From the NCBI GenBank assembly GCA_030435675.1, contig CM059624.1, positions 14,780,769-14,844,768 of the forward strand: a stretch of 64,000 bases of DNA. Direction: 5' to 3'. Every line of letters begins with the position of its first letter. Position 1 is the stretch's first letter. The stretch comes from Steinernema hermaphroditum (taxonomy: Eukaryota > Nematoda > Chromadorea > Rhabditida > Steinernematidae). Positions 10,671 through 22,348 of this stretch are shown piece after piece. The position numbers and the translations under genes are program-made. The notes beneath the pieces were generated by a model. The model worked only from the letters and a program-made list of their open reading frames with translations, did no database searches and was not told where the DNA came from.

Positions 10671-12070
10671 GTGTCTGTTTTCCCTCGTGTTTTATCAATA
10701 CTCGTGACTAGTGATAAGATAAATGCGAATATAGTGGAATGAAGAAGACTGCTCTCATCAGGAGAATTCTTGTACCATTTGGATGAGTAGATATGAGCTG
10801 CATAAGTTTACACAGCTGTCGTTGAGGGCAACGGAGAACAGTGGTCCTCTGGTCCCGCCACGATATGACGAAATGAGCTGTGGCACCTTAGGGCAGTTCT
10901 GTAAGTACTGGTGATTTTGAAAATTGAAAATAGGTACCGTTTCTTATGCGCGATCGCAAAAGGCGTCTAGAACGGCACCAGATCGATCTACAGTGATAGG
11001 AAAGCCATCCGAATACCCCTCTGGCCACCGCCGAACGTGGCTGTCCCAGCGGCGCAGAAAAAAATGCTCACGCATGCGGAGGGTTCCCGCAATCTCTAAA
11101 ATTTTGCGAGTTGTACTAGAAGTTTTTTACGATTTCATCTTCTCGTATCGAAGGCTTACACCTTGCGAGACGTCATATATGCACAAAAAGGCACTAATCA
11201 CACCGTAGTCGCTGATTTTCCTCTGGCATCGGCTGGAGATGACATCCGAGAAGAACGATCAGTGGTCCCATTAGTATGCGCGGGCGTTGAAGTGGCGAAG
11301 AGCTTGAATCAAGTCGCAGTGGACGGAGCGGGATCCCATCTTCAGCTGGCAGCGCAGATGTCGGAGTTGCAACGCTTCTTCGGCTTCTCTGGCGGCGCGG
11401 GTGGAGTCGGGCGGTTGTGACGGTCTTCTTGGCAAGACGGTGGAACTACGGCTTCCTGGTGTTCCAGGCCTTCTGGGAGCCGGGGCGATCATTGCGTCCG
11501 TAATGACAATCGAGAACGACCTCTCACTCAACTCATTCGGCTCAGACAGCCTCAGAGAGAGAGAGCGAGTGGACGACCCGACCGATCACTGGGGACACAA
11601 ATGAAAGACCCTGTACTAGAAGGTAAACGTGAAACGTTGGTGTTTGGAAGAGTGTATTAAAACCCCAAAATTTCACCTGATCACACTGTCATAGTGAATT
11701 TTTGTTCTCTAAATGACCTGTTTACCCATTTTTCTCGGTCGGGGGGGGGGGGGGAGGGTCACAATACATTGCGAATTCAGGGCTTTCGTTGCGGCCCACA
11801 GTCGACCCATCCCCTTGCCCACCTCTGGACAGAGAGTGAATGACCCGACCGATCGCTGGGAACACAAATATGTATTATTTAATGTTCATAAGGCATTTTC
11901 GATTTTTTGACATTTCGACGTTCTGATACAAGTATGTGAAATAACCATCACGCACTTTATTCCATTGTTATTCAAGATATGTTTCGTATTTCACCATCAT
12001 CTCCCATATCCTGAAATAGTTTTCCATGATGGAATGGCGCTTATCGAACAAGGAAATGAAAGCAGATGAA
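10671..12070. repeat. repeat-rich spacer (GVPGLLGAG repeat, poly-G run)
   Basis: Positions 11190-11620 hold the longest copy of a dispersed repeat. Its plus-strand reading contains GVPGLLGAG and ends in ERVDDPTDHWGHK before a stop. The ERVDDPTD part recurs at 11815-11875 and 13055-13160, and GVPGLLGAG recurs at 47640-47930 on the other strand. An uninterrupted run of about 15 G lies near 11742. No host gene is supported. Confidence 0.55.
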
Positions 12071-12931
12071 TCAACGGCAGTATATCTCTATTTCTTCTAC
12101 AGTGTCCGAAATAGTGATCGCTAACATCTTTTCTCTTAGAGGTTCCTGCCAAACGACGGTTGTCCATGGAGTGGGCCAGTCGTCCGGAATGACCGCAAAT
12201 TGCGGGTAGAGATATCTGAATCTGTTCAAAGGAAATGGGGGACTTCCTCTAAGATAGAAATTAGTCAGTTCTCCATTGAAGAAGCGGTCGAACACACAAG
12301 TAACCATGTTGAGGTCGAGTCTCAGATTGGAATGTTCTATGGAAAGGATTCTAAACTTTGGCGATTTAACGAAGACTTTGATCAAGTCTTGGAAGTCCGC
12401 GGGCCAGGTAGTGTTCTCCGATAAATCCAGTGTTTTCAAATTACCTAATTCGATCTGACGTCTTATGAACTCGTGGCTCTTTTCTCCATAGTCGTCAATT
12501 GCGATGTCCGACAAGCCCTTTAGTCCATCAAAAATGATGTCGCATAGTTTGTTTGAGTGGGAGGTATTTAAAAATACATCCAGTGTGCAGTTACTAGCAC
12601 TTGATCGAATTGTTGGCAATGTTTCCGTCCGGAACTGTTCTCGAGTCACTTCCTCTGTTTCCTCGGGCGTGAACAAAACGTCAATGGACTCGACTCGGTC
12701 GTACTTGAAGTCTATCTCGAAAGGAACTGGTCTCGATTCAGAGAAAACCTTGAAACCGACTTTATTGTCTTCACTGTTCGATTTCAAGAAGAGCGTAAGT
12801 TGGCGACGCTTGTCTAAATTAGTTTCGGCTGTAGATGACCAGTATCCTAAGATGAGCTTAAGATGTACGATGTCATATTTGTCGAGTCGATGGATGACTT
12901 CATCGTAAAAGTTCAAAGGTAGATAGTTCAT
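12071..12931 (-). CDS. F-box-like family protein (copy B), intact
   Basis: Single-exon 286-residue ORF. The first 35 residues (LPLNFYDEVIHRL, then LILGYWSS) have the F-box pattern: a leading LP, hydrophobic helix spacing and a late tryptophan. F-box proteins couple substrates to SCF ubiquitin ligases; that role is inferred. The remainder carries the family signature blocks IDFKYDRVESI, LCDIIFDGLK, HEFIRRQIELGNLKTLDL, WPADFQDLIKVFVKS and CVFDRFFNGEL, with leucine-rich-like spacing. The family promoter lies upstream at about 12961-13003 and the family 3' tail follows the stop. The copy is convergent with the spacer repeats and divergent from copy C. Confidence 0.8.
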   Translation of the reverse strand: MNYLPLNFYDEVIHRLDKYDIVHLKLILGYWSSTAETNLDKRRQLTLFLKSNSEDNKVGFKVFSESRPVPFEIDFKYDRVESIDVLFTPEETEEVTREQFRTETLPTIRSSASNCTLDVFLNTSHSNKLCDIIFDGLKGLSDIAIDDYGEKSHEFIRRQIELGNLKTLDLSENTTWPADFQDLIKVFVKSPKFRILSIEHSNLRLDLNMVTCVFDRFFNGELTNFYLRGSPPFPLNRFRYLYPQFAVIPDDWPTPWTTVVWQEPLREKMLAITISDTVEEIEIYCR

Positions 12932-12960
12932 AGTCCAACAGCTGTGCTAATAAGTGAGGT

Positions 12961-13003
12961 TCCATTATATGTTGGATTTGTCATGCATCAATGCATCGCA
13001 AAA
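12961..13003 (-). promoter_or_regulatory. family promoter of copy B (ATGCA inverted repeat plus TATA)
   Basis: The minus strand reads GCGATGCATTGATGCAT followed, 11-12 bases later, by ACATATAATGG. The same arrangement occurs before copies F, G, H, I and J. The start codon lies about 35-40 bases beyond the TATA. Confidence 0.65.
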
Positions 13004-13489
13004 TTTACGTCATCACAGGGCGGGAAAACAGCGCCGAGAACGAGCGCTCACTCAACTCATCGGAATGAACGATAGAGCGAGTGGACGACCCGAACGATCG
13101 CTGGAGACTCTTGTCTAAAAGAAGTTCCTTTCAAGATACACTTGGGGCACAAATGAAAGAACTCCGCAATATGTTCACTTGATTCTGACACTTCGATGTC
13201 TCAGTTGCGAATGACATAAAACATAAAAGACCACTGATGCTTGTTCGAATCGGAACGGCATCGGAACAAGTTCTTAGAGGAATAATCTGACAAGGGAATC
13301 TTCTGAAGTGTACGCTTGATCGAGCTGAAAAGTTGCGTGCAGATAATAGACCTTCATTAATGAACGTTTCTTAGAGGTGTAAAACTTCGCACATGTAAAC
13401 AGTGTGCTACCCCACACGTCGATGACCAACTTACCATTTCGATCTCCTTTCGCTCTAACGTTCCATCACTAACCACGTGCCTTCTTCAG
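13004..13489. repeat. spacer with a repeat fragment
   Basis: Positions 13055-13160 carry the ERVDDPTD-type repeat. The rest, up to the start of copy C, shows no gene. The last bases (gccttcttcag) directly precede the ATG of copy C and form a good splice acceptor. Confidence 0.45.
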
Positions 13490-14482
13490 ATGGAGTACGT
13501 GTCGTTTTGGTTCTACGATCAGCTAAGCGATATCCTGAGCTTTGACGATCTGAGGACTTTGGAGAATAATTTTAATTATCCATGTTACTGGCCGAATCTT
13601 CTAGAGAATCAAGGGAAGAAGCGGAGACAGCTGAAGCTGCAGATACACCCGGATGCTGAGAATGTGAATCTCGTCGTCCAATACGGACTCACTTGGATGA
13701 ATGGACGTGGGAAGCTCTCACTTCAGGACATGGACGACAAGTATGAGAAGAGGTACACTCACATAAGAAGCATCGTGGTCGACGGCTCAGATCACTTTCG
13801 AAACACGCAGTGGGAGAGTTCTGGCAAGTTAGTCGATTTTCTGACGGCCACTGCTCCGAAAACCGACTCAAGCTGCCACTTCGAGTTCATCAAAACCAGT
13901 GCATGTTTCTCTCGCGCGCAGGGTGATCCGAAGATTCCCATGAAAGACTTGAAGGATATTCTCTTCAAGGTCACTCTTGTGAGCGTTAGGTTCTCCTCGA
14001 TTTCCCTCGACTTTACGGGGATCGACTGCCTCGAGTTCTTCCAGAGACAGGTCGCCCATCAAAGGCTGAAAGCAATCGACTTAAGGCGAACTTGGCCCGA
14101 GGACACGAACGGTGTCCTTTGGAGCGCTCTTCGGAGCGGTAGAATCAGGATTCTAAAAGTAGAGAAGCTGGATGTTGTTGAGATACAGCTAGTTGAAGAG
14201 TGCCTCGAATACTGGAGGAATTGCAGCGATCCTGTAGCTGTCACCATCAAGCGAGACTGGAATGCGACGAGAGAACAGATTGCTAGAGTTCTCGGGACGG
14301 ATAGGATCGTCCGTCACCCGCAAGTTGGGAGAAGAACCATGAAGATCGAAGTGAGGCTCAAAGTAGGTGATGGCATCTTGTCTAATATGTTGGCCAGATT
14401 CTTGGACTACTGGCAAATCGCTGATCAGGCCACCTCTGTTTCACTTCACTCTTCTGGCTCTAAAACTTTTAAACTGCGTTAA
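13490..14482 (+). CDS. divergent F-box-like family member (copy C)
   Basis: Single-exon ORF of 330 residues. The start (MEYVSFWFYDQLSDILSFDD) matches the F-box-like head of the family, and ECFQ/EFIRRQ-like FFQRQVAHQRLKAIDL with a following WPED align to the family's EFIRRQIxxxNLKTLDL and WPADF blocks. Overall identity is low, so this is an older paralogue. It lacks the inverted-ATGCA promoter; instead CTTCTTCAG sits immediately before the ATG, as at a trans-splice acceptor. An AATAAA at about 14502 lies 20 bases after the stop. A role as a substrate adaptor is inferred only from the family. Confidence 0.75.
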   Translation: MEYVSFWFYDQLSDILSFDDLRTLENNFNYPCYWPNLLENQGKKRRQLKLQIHPDAENVNLVVQYGLTWMNGRGKLSLQDMDDKYEKRYTHIRSIVVDGSDHFRNTQWESSGKLVDFLTATAPKTDSSCHFEFIKTSACFSRAQGDPKIPMKDLKDILFKVTLVSVRFSSISLDFTGIDCLEFFQRQVAHQRLKAIDLRRTWPEDTNGVLWSALRSGRIRILKVEKLDVVEIQLVEECLEYWRNCSDPVAVTIKRDWNATREQIARVLGTDRIVRHPQVGRRTMKIEVRLKVGDGILSNMLARFLDYWQIADQATSVSLHSSGSKTFKLR

Positions 14483-14599
14483 GCTCGTTACCGTGATGAT
14501 AAATAAACGATGAGTGTGACGTTTACAAGTTCTCTTGCAAACGCTTTGCGCCTAAATGGCTGTTCGATTGTGCGATTCACGTGTAAAGTTGTGAGACCG

Positions 14600-14837
14600 T
14601 TGGCCTCTAAGCCGGCTTATGTTTTGTATCGGTGGCGATCGGTCGGATAGTGCGCCTGTTCTCTCTGAGGTTCATTCCGATGAGTTGAGTGAGCGGCCGT
14701 TCTTGGCTTTTCGTGTTGCCCGCAATGATCGCCCAGTTCCAATCCGTCGTGGCTGGCGTGGATCGTAAGCTCGTGAACCCCACCTCGCCGACCACACCCT
14801 CCACTCAAGCTCAAGATCCGCGTCGACTACGATTCTC
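14600..14837 (-). repeat. dispersed repeat fragment beside copy D
   Basis: The piece 'ttccgatgagttgagtgagcggccgttcttgg' is the reverse complement of sequence near 11500-11540 and 13040-13070 and resembles 60500-60530. It is joined directly to the F-box relic that follows. No gene is supported. Confidence 0.45.
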
Positions 14838-15180
14838 GATACTCCATTGCATTCTTTTAGTCCATCAAAGATGATGTCGCATAATTTGTGTGAGTGGGAT
14901 ATTTCCAACTGTAATCAATCTGCAGTCACTAGCAATTGATCGAATCATTGGCAGCGTTTTCATTCGGAACTGATCCAATGTTTCGTTTATTGTTTCGACG
15001 GGCCATTGCTGGCGAAGCTCAATGGACTCTACTCGGTCGTACTTGAAGTCTATCTCGAAAAGAGATTCTTTTAGCATATCGTAAAGCTTGACGCCTACTT
15101 TATTGCCTGTTTGAATAAGTTTCGGCTATAGACGACCAGTATCCTGAGGTGAGTTTAAGACGTCTGATGTCAAATTTGAC
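14838..15180 (-). pseudogene. F-box-like family relic (copy D)
   Basis: Minus-strand matches run from the family block LTSGYWSSIAET through IDFKYDRVESI and ASDCRL to a decayed DIIFDGLKECN. The segment normally holding HFxKRRELTVxLKSN is deleted and the frame is lost. The entire C-terminal half is missing, replaced by repeat sequence. Confidence 0.75.
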
Positions 15181-16252
15181 TGTACCACTAGTAAAGATCA
15201 TTCTCGTTTGTGCCCTTTTGGCAAAGTTCTTTTGAATGACTTTTGATGAATCGCTTATCCTTCTGATGCAACGCCCAGCTAAGAGGCATACTTAAACATA
15301 ACTGGTATACCCCCTCTTAAAGACCTCAGCACTTTGTTGACGGGTTTCAGCAGTAGCTCGAACGGTCTTCTAAACAAAAAACCGGAAGACAGTTCCAATA
15401 TGCAATGTACCTGAATATGGATAACATGGGTCTTTTCTTCCAATACAAGATCAGACTTTGACAGCATCAGCAGAAGCGATAAATCTGTTAAGGCTACCCC
15501 AAAAAGCTGACTCCGAATGCCATTTCCTTTTCATTAACACACAAAAAGCATCAATCCGCACTTATATCATACATAAAGGCGTGACGTCACCCTCCATGAT
15601 ATTCTCTGAGTCATAAAATAAGAGGTTTGTTCACCATGTAATCCCTTCTCATATCACGTTTCCGTCTTATTTATGTGTGTACAGTTGCAGCTTTCTAAGC
15701 TGCAACGGATAAGCGCCCCCACCCGCGCACGTTCCATCTTTGTTTGCCGAGTGTTTCAGCTCCCACTTTGCAGAGTAAGTGCATCCCTCTCCATTTGCCC
15801 CCTTTACCACTGCTGCCCGCTTCCACTGTCCCATCTGATTACACCTTCACAACGGCCCAAAAAAAGTGAATCGGTCGCTAGTTCCTGCATCCAATTCGCC
15901 TGTTGCCAACCGAGATAAACGACAGCCTGCTGGCCGAACAGTCGGCGGCCCGAGGGCGTTCTGTGACTTTACAACGCGCGCCACCGCCGCGTCCAGTTCC
16001 AACTCCTTCGCATCGGCCGATCTTTCCGATCGATCGATCCAGTCGGCCCCTGGGAATATCCGCTAGCTGCTCGTCCGTCGCCCCTCCTGAACTCGTTCAT
16101 TTGCCAACTTTTGACTCAAAAATCGTCGCGTTTTTGCCACCCCCGCCTGGCGGTCGACAGCTGTCGTCGCCGGGGGTAAACATGTTGTCGCCTCGCGCCC
16201 CTTGGCCTCTTCGCCACTTCTTCGCGTTTCAGAACGGTCGACTGGAAGCAGG
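15181..16252. other. intergenic and coronin upstream region
   Basis: No gene is supported. From about 15650 the sequence becomes CT-rich and then GC-rich (CGATCGATCGATC near 16030), consistent with the promoter and leader of coronin. A TTTCAG ends 22 bases before the coronin ATG. Confidence 0.45.
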
Positions 16253-19200
16253 ATGAATATCGTTCGACAGAGCAAGTTTCGGCACGTGTTCTGCAAGCCG
16301 GTGAAGCACGAGCAATGTATGTCCGACATCAAGGTCACCGAAATCACGTGGGACTCGCTGTTCTGCGATGTGAATCCGAAGTTCATCGCGCTTATCAATA
16401 GGGGTTCCGGAGGACCTTTTCTGGTCATTCCTGTCAACAAGGTATGTGTTTGGGGAAGGGAGTGATTCTTAGAGGGAATCGAACATAGCTTATAATTCCT
16501 TATCGTTCATTGGGTTTTTCGTAGAAAACAAGGTCGCATTGCCTCAATCAGTGATTAATTGAACGAAACTCTTATCAGTGTTGTCGGTTCAATAAACAAA
16601 ACAACTGATGTGGAAGAGATACGAGAGAAGCAGTGATCCAGATAAAGGCCAAAAATGGATGACCGCTGCTTAAAACTTTGCTCACATACAATATGACCGG
16701 AAACCCCTCTATGAATAGTATCTCATAAGCTCACAAAAAGACTTAATTCTCAAGCTTTTCAAAAAAAAAAACAAGCTGCTCAACCCTTGCTGATCCATGC
16801 CTTATCTCTTTCCCAATCTATGCTCAGTTCTTTCCCTATCCATCCGCCATCCTATGCGCTGTCCATGGTTCAATCCACCCACGAAAAGCGTCAGTGTCCA
16901 AAAGGATTTGAAAGTTCTGATGCCAAATACAGTTGACCATACGGTGGCGATCAGTCTTGTCGTCCGCTCAATCAGTCGAAACTAAGTTTGTCATTTTTGG
17001 CCGACGTTCTTAGCTCAATGAGAGAAGCAGTGACGCGCAAGCGCAAGGCAGGTTCGGACCGGTTTCTTCTAAATGCTTCGATTCGACTCAGTATACAAAA
17101 ATGACTAAATGCAAGACTTGAGAACTCATATGGAGATCCAGATGCAAGCCAAAAAATCAATAATCATTGCTCAAGGCCTCACTTTTTTTTTAATTTACAA
17201 CCAGATGACCGAGCCCGAAATCCAATCAACTGCGAGGCTCGAGTTCGGACTCATTTTCAGACTTCTCAGCATATCGCTTCACAGCTTTCCCATCCAACAC
17301 GAGCACCCATAAAAACCCCTTAAAGTGACCAGGTCATGCAGTGAAAACGTTTTTTAGTTCTGAAATAGTTCTTAACCCTTATTATCTGGATCGCTAAACA
17401 CAATGGTAAAATCTCTCGAAACCTAGTAGTGCTAACTGGTAAGGCTCGCTTTTTGCAGGTCGGTCGCATCGACAAGGACTACCCTTTCGTCGACGCCCAC
17501 AAGGCTCCATGTCTTGAAGTCGCCTGGAGTCCCTTCAACGACAACGTAATCGCTTCGTGCTCCGAAGACACGACGACAAAAGTGTGGCTCATCCCCGACA
17601 GGGGACTAACGCGCACCCTCTCCGAGCCGGCCGTCGAACTCTGCGGCCATCAGAAGCGAGTGAACACTCTCGCCTGGCATCCGACGGCTAACAATATTCT
17701 GTTGACGGCTGGTGGGTGATCGTCTAAGTAGGGATCTAAGTGATGCTTGCAGGTGGTGAGAATACACTGTTGATGTGGAATGTTGGCACTGGCGAGGCAC
17801 TTCTTGAAATCGGTGGACATCCTGACCAGGTAGGGATCAGAAAAAGGTGAAAGGAAAGGTCAAAAATGTCATTTGCAACTCCTTCTTTCCTTCACTGCAG
17901 GGTGCCATAGCTAGAAGTCTTCAAGAAAATCAGTGAGCCGGCTCGGATTGTGAAATACTGAGCCGAGCCGGGTGGAATGTACTCTCGCACTATTCACTAA
18001 AGTGTAGCCGATTAATGACCCTATCTGTGTACAGAAATTCGAGATGAAAAGCAAACTGAAAACCAAAATCCAACAGCCAGCCAAGAATGGTCTAACATCT
18101 CTCTCTATGGGACATCCCGTGAAAAACAGTCCATAAAACACTTCCAGATCTGGTCGATCGCCTTCAACTACGACGGCAGTCGCTTCGTCACTACATGCAA
18201 GGACAGAAAGATCCGCGTTTTGGACTCGCACTCCGGCGATGTTCTGCACGAAGGTGTGGGCCACGAGGGCGTCAAGCCGCAGCGCGCCATCTTCACCAGA
18301 GACGGTCGTGTCGTGACCACCGGATTCACCAAGCGATCCGAACGACTCTACGCCCTTCGAGATCAGTCGAACCTCTCGCAGCCGATCGTACAGGAAGAGC
18401 TGGACACCAGCAACGGCGTTCTGTTCCCGTTCTATGACGAGGACACGGGACTCCTCTATCTCATTGGCAAGGGTGACTGCGCCATTCGCTACTACGAAGT
18501 GAACAACGAGGCTCCTTTCGTGCACTACATCAATACCTATACGACTTCGGAGCCGCAACGAGCCTGTGGCTTCATGGGAAAGCGCGGTATCAACTCTAAC
18601 GAGAATGAAATCAACAGGTACTGTTGGTATGTGGAACTAAATATGATGTTCTTTTTCGCTTTAGAATCTACAAGCTGACGACTAAGGGAGTCGTGGACAT
18701 CCTTCAATTCTTTGTGCCCCGAAAGTCGGACCTCTGGCAGGTAAACGCATTCATCATATCCATTAAAATGACTTGAAAAGAAACTTGAAAAAATGGCGAT
18801 ATGTACAGAGCCATGAAAAGCCGATTCAGATTCTATGAGGGGGTTCTTGATGGGCGATCATTTTCCCTTCCAGTTTCGCTCTGAGACACGGTCCTTCCAG
18901 TCCTTAGAGCGGTCCTTAAACAATGTATTTAGAAGGCAGCGGAACGAGTGTCGGGACCGTATTTTCAAGGGGGGGAATGCCTTAGTACCGATCTACTAAC
19001 TAGGATGATTTCCAAATTTCAAAAACCGCTATGCTTACCACCGTTTTCAGGCCGACCTTTACCCTGACACTCGCAGCATGGTCCCGGCACTCTCTGCCGA
19101 GCAGTTCGTCGAGGGTGTCAACGCCCCTCCCAATTTGATGCCTGTGAATCCAGCGGCTGCTGAAGCGAAACCCAAGATCCAAGTCGCCAAGAAGGCCAAC

Positions 19201-19864
19201 ATCCTCGCCTCCTTGCAACCGCAGGCGTACGTATCAAACGAAGCTGTAGATCCAATGCAGATTCTTGCAGGCAGGAAAGCCCCATCTCGTCGGGACGTCC
19301 ATCCCCTCAACCGCCCGCTTCTCCACGCTACGAGGAACCACCAGCGCCGGCTCCTCAACGCTCTCCTCGTCGTCCCGTCGTCGACGACGACATGGGAATC
19401 GTTCGTGTGGAGAGACAGCCTCAGCCTCAGCCGTCCTATCACCGCGAGCCGTCGCCACCTCAACCCGAACGCCCGAATCCGATGATCCCGAAGAAGCAGG
19501 TGGCTCTTCGATCGCGTGAGCGTGATGGAAACATGACGGAGGGCCAGAGAAGGGCCGCCGCCGAACTGGAACGCATCAAGCGGGATCAGGCTAGAACTGC
19601 TGACGAACCCCAGTTGATGCCGCCTACAGCTAGGCCTGCTAGCCACTCACCCAGGCACAGCATTTCGTCTACGGTTGGCGGAGAGGTCAGCCCTTCACTT
19701 TAAGAGAATGATCAAGGATCAGTCAATTTCAGCCTATGTCAATGGACGAGCTGATCGCGGACATCCAGAAGATGAAAGCCGTCCTTCGACAGCACGAAAG
19801 ACGAATCCGTCTCCTCGAAGACCAGCTCGCCGACCAGAATATGTCCAACGCCTGGGATTTGTAA
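16253..19864 (+). CDS. cor-1: coronin, actin-binding WD-repeat protein
   Basis: Eight exons: 16253-16441, 17459-17711, 17753-17829, 18148-18617, 18665-18740, 19051-19226, 19271-19685 and 19733-19864. They join in frame to 595 residues, near the length of other nematode coronins. Coronins bind F-actin and regulate Arp2/3-driven turnover. The N-terminus [10 protein letters not shown] is the family hallmark. WD repeats follow ([53 protein letters not shown]), then [11 protein letters not shown] and the C-terminal extension [16 protein letters not shown] proline-, arginine- and serine-rich linker leads to a short coiled coil ([19 protein letters not shown]). The 19686 donor (GTCAGC) is weak but gives the frame. 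TTTCAG 22 bases before the ATG suggests a trans-splice site or leader intron. Confidence 0.95.
17930..17985 (+). repeat. GAGCCGGCTCGG repeat piece in a coronin intron
   Basis: The text 'gagccggctcggattgtgaaatactgagccgagccgggtgg' inside the 17830-18147 intron matches pieces near 38460-38510 and 38700-38780. It is a short dispersed repeat. Confidence 0.55.
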
Positions 19865-20288
19865 TCGCATTTGAGATATTTTTGTTTGTTTTTTTTTCGT
19901 TCGTAGATTGGTCGGAAAGTATCTATCTTGAAGCAAAATATAAAAGATGACGAAGGTGACCTGAAGCGTAAAAAATGTTATTCACTGAAACTTCACAAAG
20001 ATTTGCTGCGCTTCTGTAGCTACCATGAGGTATCATCTGAATACGGTGTGGAGAGGCTAAGTGGATTACATATTTTAGCTTGACTTAACGTACTATATGA
20101 ACGGTACAATAGAAACACTTCATCGGATGTGTGTCGATTCTTATTTGGATTGGTGACATTTTTTAAGTATCTTTATCAATGGTGCCACTAAGCTATCGCC
20201 AACCAGCACACACTGTTTGTTTTGTGACACTCATTTCCGTTTATGTCCTCCTCTTATCAATTTATCAGCCCACCCAGTAGCAGTGGGT

Positions 20289-20298
20289 TACATAAAAG
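20289..20298 (+). promoter_or_regulatory. TATA-like box of the saposin-like gene
   Basis: CATAAAAG lies about 45 bases upstream of the ATG at 20339, with a short CT-rich leader between them. Confidence 0.4.
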
Positions 20299-20338
20299 CA
20301 TCAATCTTCCGCTCGATACCAGTTTCGTCTCCCCAACC

Positions 20339-20727
20339 ATGAAGGCCCAGCTTGCATTGATCTGTCTCCTCGTCGTGGCTGTGTCTTCTCAGGTAATTTC
20401 GTCCTATGATCATCGCCCAAGGCAGACGTTCAGACCTCTCATCCAAATGGCTACCTCAAGACCATCGAATGCCACATTTGCTACGATATAGTGAACGACA
20501 CGGAGCAGTGGATTGAGAAGAACTTGAGCAAACAGAAGGAGAAGATCATTTCCAGGTGCGAATGGTTCTTCCACTTGTTCCACGCCGCCGACATGTCCAA
20601 GCGGTTCTGCGACCAATTGCTGGATCACGGGTTCGACGACATTCTCAAGAGATTGTCCGATCCGGAGCAGGCTAAGAAGGACGCCGCTGCTGTTTGTGGC
20701 GACCTTCATGCTTGTCCTCGACAGTGA
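20339..20727 (+). CDS. secreted saposin-B-type protein
   Basis: Two exons, 20339-20392 and 20434-20727 (41-base intron), give 115 residues. The first exon encodes a signal peptide (MKAQLALICLLVVAVSSQ). The mature part is one saposin-B fold with the six expected cysteines in order: ECHIC, then SRC and RFC, then VCGDLHAC. Saposin-like proteins bind or disrupt lipid membranes; nematode members (SPP/caenopore family) act in the gut against bacteria, though the exact function of this one is inference. One N-glycosylation site (NDT) sits after the second cysteine. It is transcribed toward the RING-like gene. Confidence 0.85.
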
Positions 20728-20964
20728 GCTTCAGGCCAATAATCTTTCGTAAAATGACTGTCCTTTCGTACCATTAAAGATATGTGCTTCAGCTAGTCCA
20801 TCTCGAAGTTCAGGCTCATAATGGAAACAAACACTATTTCCGCAAAATTCAGAGATCACTAGAAAATTATTAAGTTAGGCCCTTCAGCTTAGAGCAAGAA
20901 AGTATAATATTGCACCAGCAAATCACCACATCATCAATTACAAGCCCAAGCATTCCAAACTTAT

Positions 20965-22348
20965 CTACTTCTTGGACTTCTTCGTACAATCAAAGATGAT
21001 GTTCACGGTCTCCTGCGAAATGCAGAATTTGTCGATCGGCCGATCCCAGTAGCTCTTCTCCACCTTGAACCACTCGGTCGACGAGCACGCTCCGCTCTTG
21101 GCGATGTAGCTGCGCTTCTTCATCGATCGACTGAAGTATGACTATTAGACAGTATCTCGACAACACGTCACCTACATAGAGCCGTCAACTTCCTCTCCGT
21201 CCAAAACGTAGTCGCACGCCTTCTCCAGGCTCACGTAAGAGGGTACCTCCACCGAGCCCAAGTGGCGCAACTTCTTTTTCGATCCTTCGTAGATGAACGC
21301 CTTGACGAGCAGAAGGCGGGTGATGCCGGCCTTATCGCTTGGGGAACGCTTAGACATCGTGGAGGAAGTGCAGCTACGCGAAGTGATCAGAGAGGTCGAG
21401 TGCGGCTCACTTTCGCTTTCAGGCTTCCTGTAGGAGACGGGCAGTCCAAGAAGGCGCTGGAATTTGCGATGGCGACGTTCCGGATCAGGGCAGATAGCGG
21501 CTACATCGGTCAAATAGCACTTCTGGTTGGGGCAGCCGGTGCCTCCAACTATAACAAAGAGAGGTCATCAATATGCATTCCAATGTAGCGCACCATTAGT
21601 ATCGATGTATGGAGCCTTGTCCATGCACCCATTGCAGATAGCGTGCTCACAACGTCCGATAAGATGAAGCTCCTCGATGGGCCGTGTCTGCTTGCACGGT
21701 CCATCACATTTGCGGCTGTCGACAACGCCGTTCGGAGCAGAGCGGGCCTTCTTTTTAAGGTTATCCGGGTGCGACGCGTTACGGCAGGGACTCTTCGCGG
21801 AGCACACCTTAGTGCAGTCTTTGAAAGCGTTCTCTAAAATATTTGCAAATTCAACCTCCTTCTTGAAGTGCCAAAACTATTTACCATAGTCAAATCCAGT
21901 TCCATAAAGCTCGGAAGTGTGTTTTTTCTCTTTCTTCGCTCTTTGCTCACTTGCCAGCGTGGAGTGATTACTATTGGACAGCTCGCACTCCGAAGCGGTC
22001 GACTTCCTCGTGTACGTTGCGCTGCATTCGGAAGCGGTCGATTTCGTCTGTGGCATTTCCACCTGCTTCCTGCTGCTCGTTGAGGTATCCTCAGGTTTCT
22101 GCACATTGCAGTCTTCTTCCCATTTCACTTTGTACGTGTAGAACACTCTGCAAACAAAGATTTACTATTTACCGCGAACAGCAGACTTACTTATCGCCTT
22201 CGATGCGGTAATTCAGCTTCGCTTCCAGAACTTTCTCGACGCGGTTAACCAGCGACTCAGGGAGGTACTCGCTTACATTGGCGCCCAAAGAAAGAACGCT
22301 GCTGGTTACCGAAGCGGCCTTGGAAGAGTCTTCAACTGTTGAAGACAT
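20965..22348 (-). CDS. RING-like zinc-finger protein, five exons
   Basis: Exons 22191-22348, 21885-22147, 21594-21833, 21176-21548 and 20965-21130 join in frame to 399 residues. Residues 183-231 form a C3HC4-like finger: C183, C187, C202, H204, C207, C210, C226, C231 (GRCEHAICNGCM, then TGCPNQKC). RING fingers usually recruit E2 enzymes, so a ubiquitin-ligase role is likely but unproven. A second cysteine group precedes it (CTKVCSAKSPC). The N-terminal half has a serine-rich linker with KSTASEC twice. The region after the finger has KAFIYEGSKKKLRHLGSVEVP and a cysteine-containing tail. TTTCAG lies 11 bases before the ATG, as in trans-spliced genes. It is convergent with the saposin-like gene. 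Confidence 0.75.

Noticed and set aside
12504..12908. Plus-strand 134-codon frame opposite copy B
   Set aside because: Antisense shadow; similar shadows occur opposite other family copies.
18195..18437. Open frame overlapping coronin exon 4 in another frame
   Set aside because: Shadow of the coronin coding sequence, which matches the family throughout.
19059..19646. Minus-strand 195-codon frame opposite coronin exons 6-7
   Set aside because: Antisense of a proline-, arginine- and serine-rich linker; no splice sites or motif of its own.
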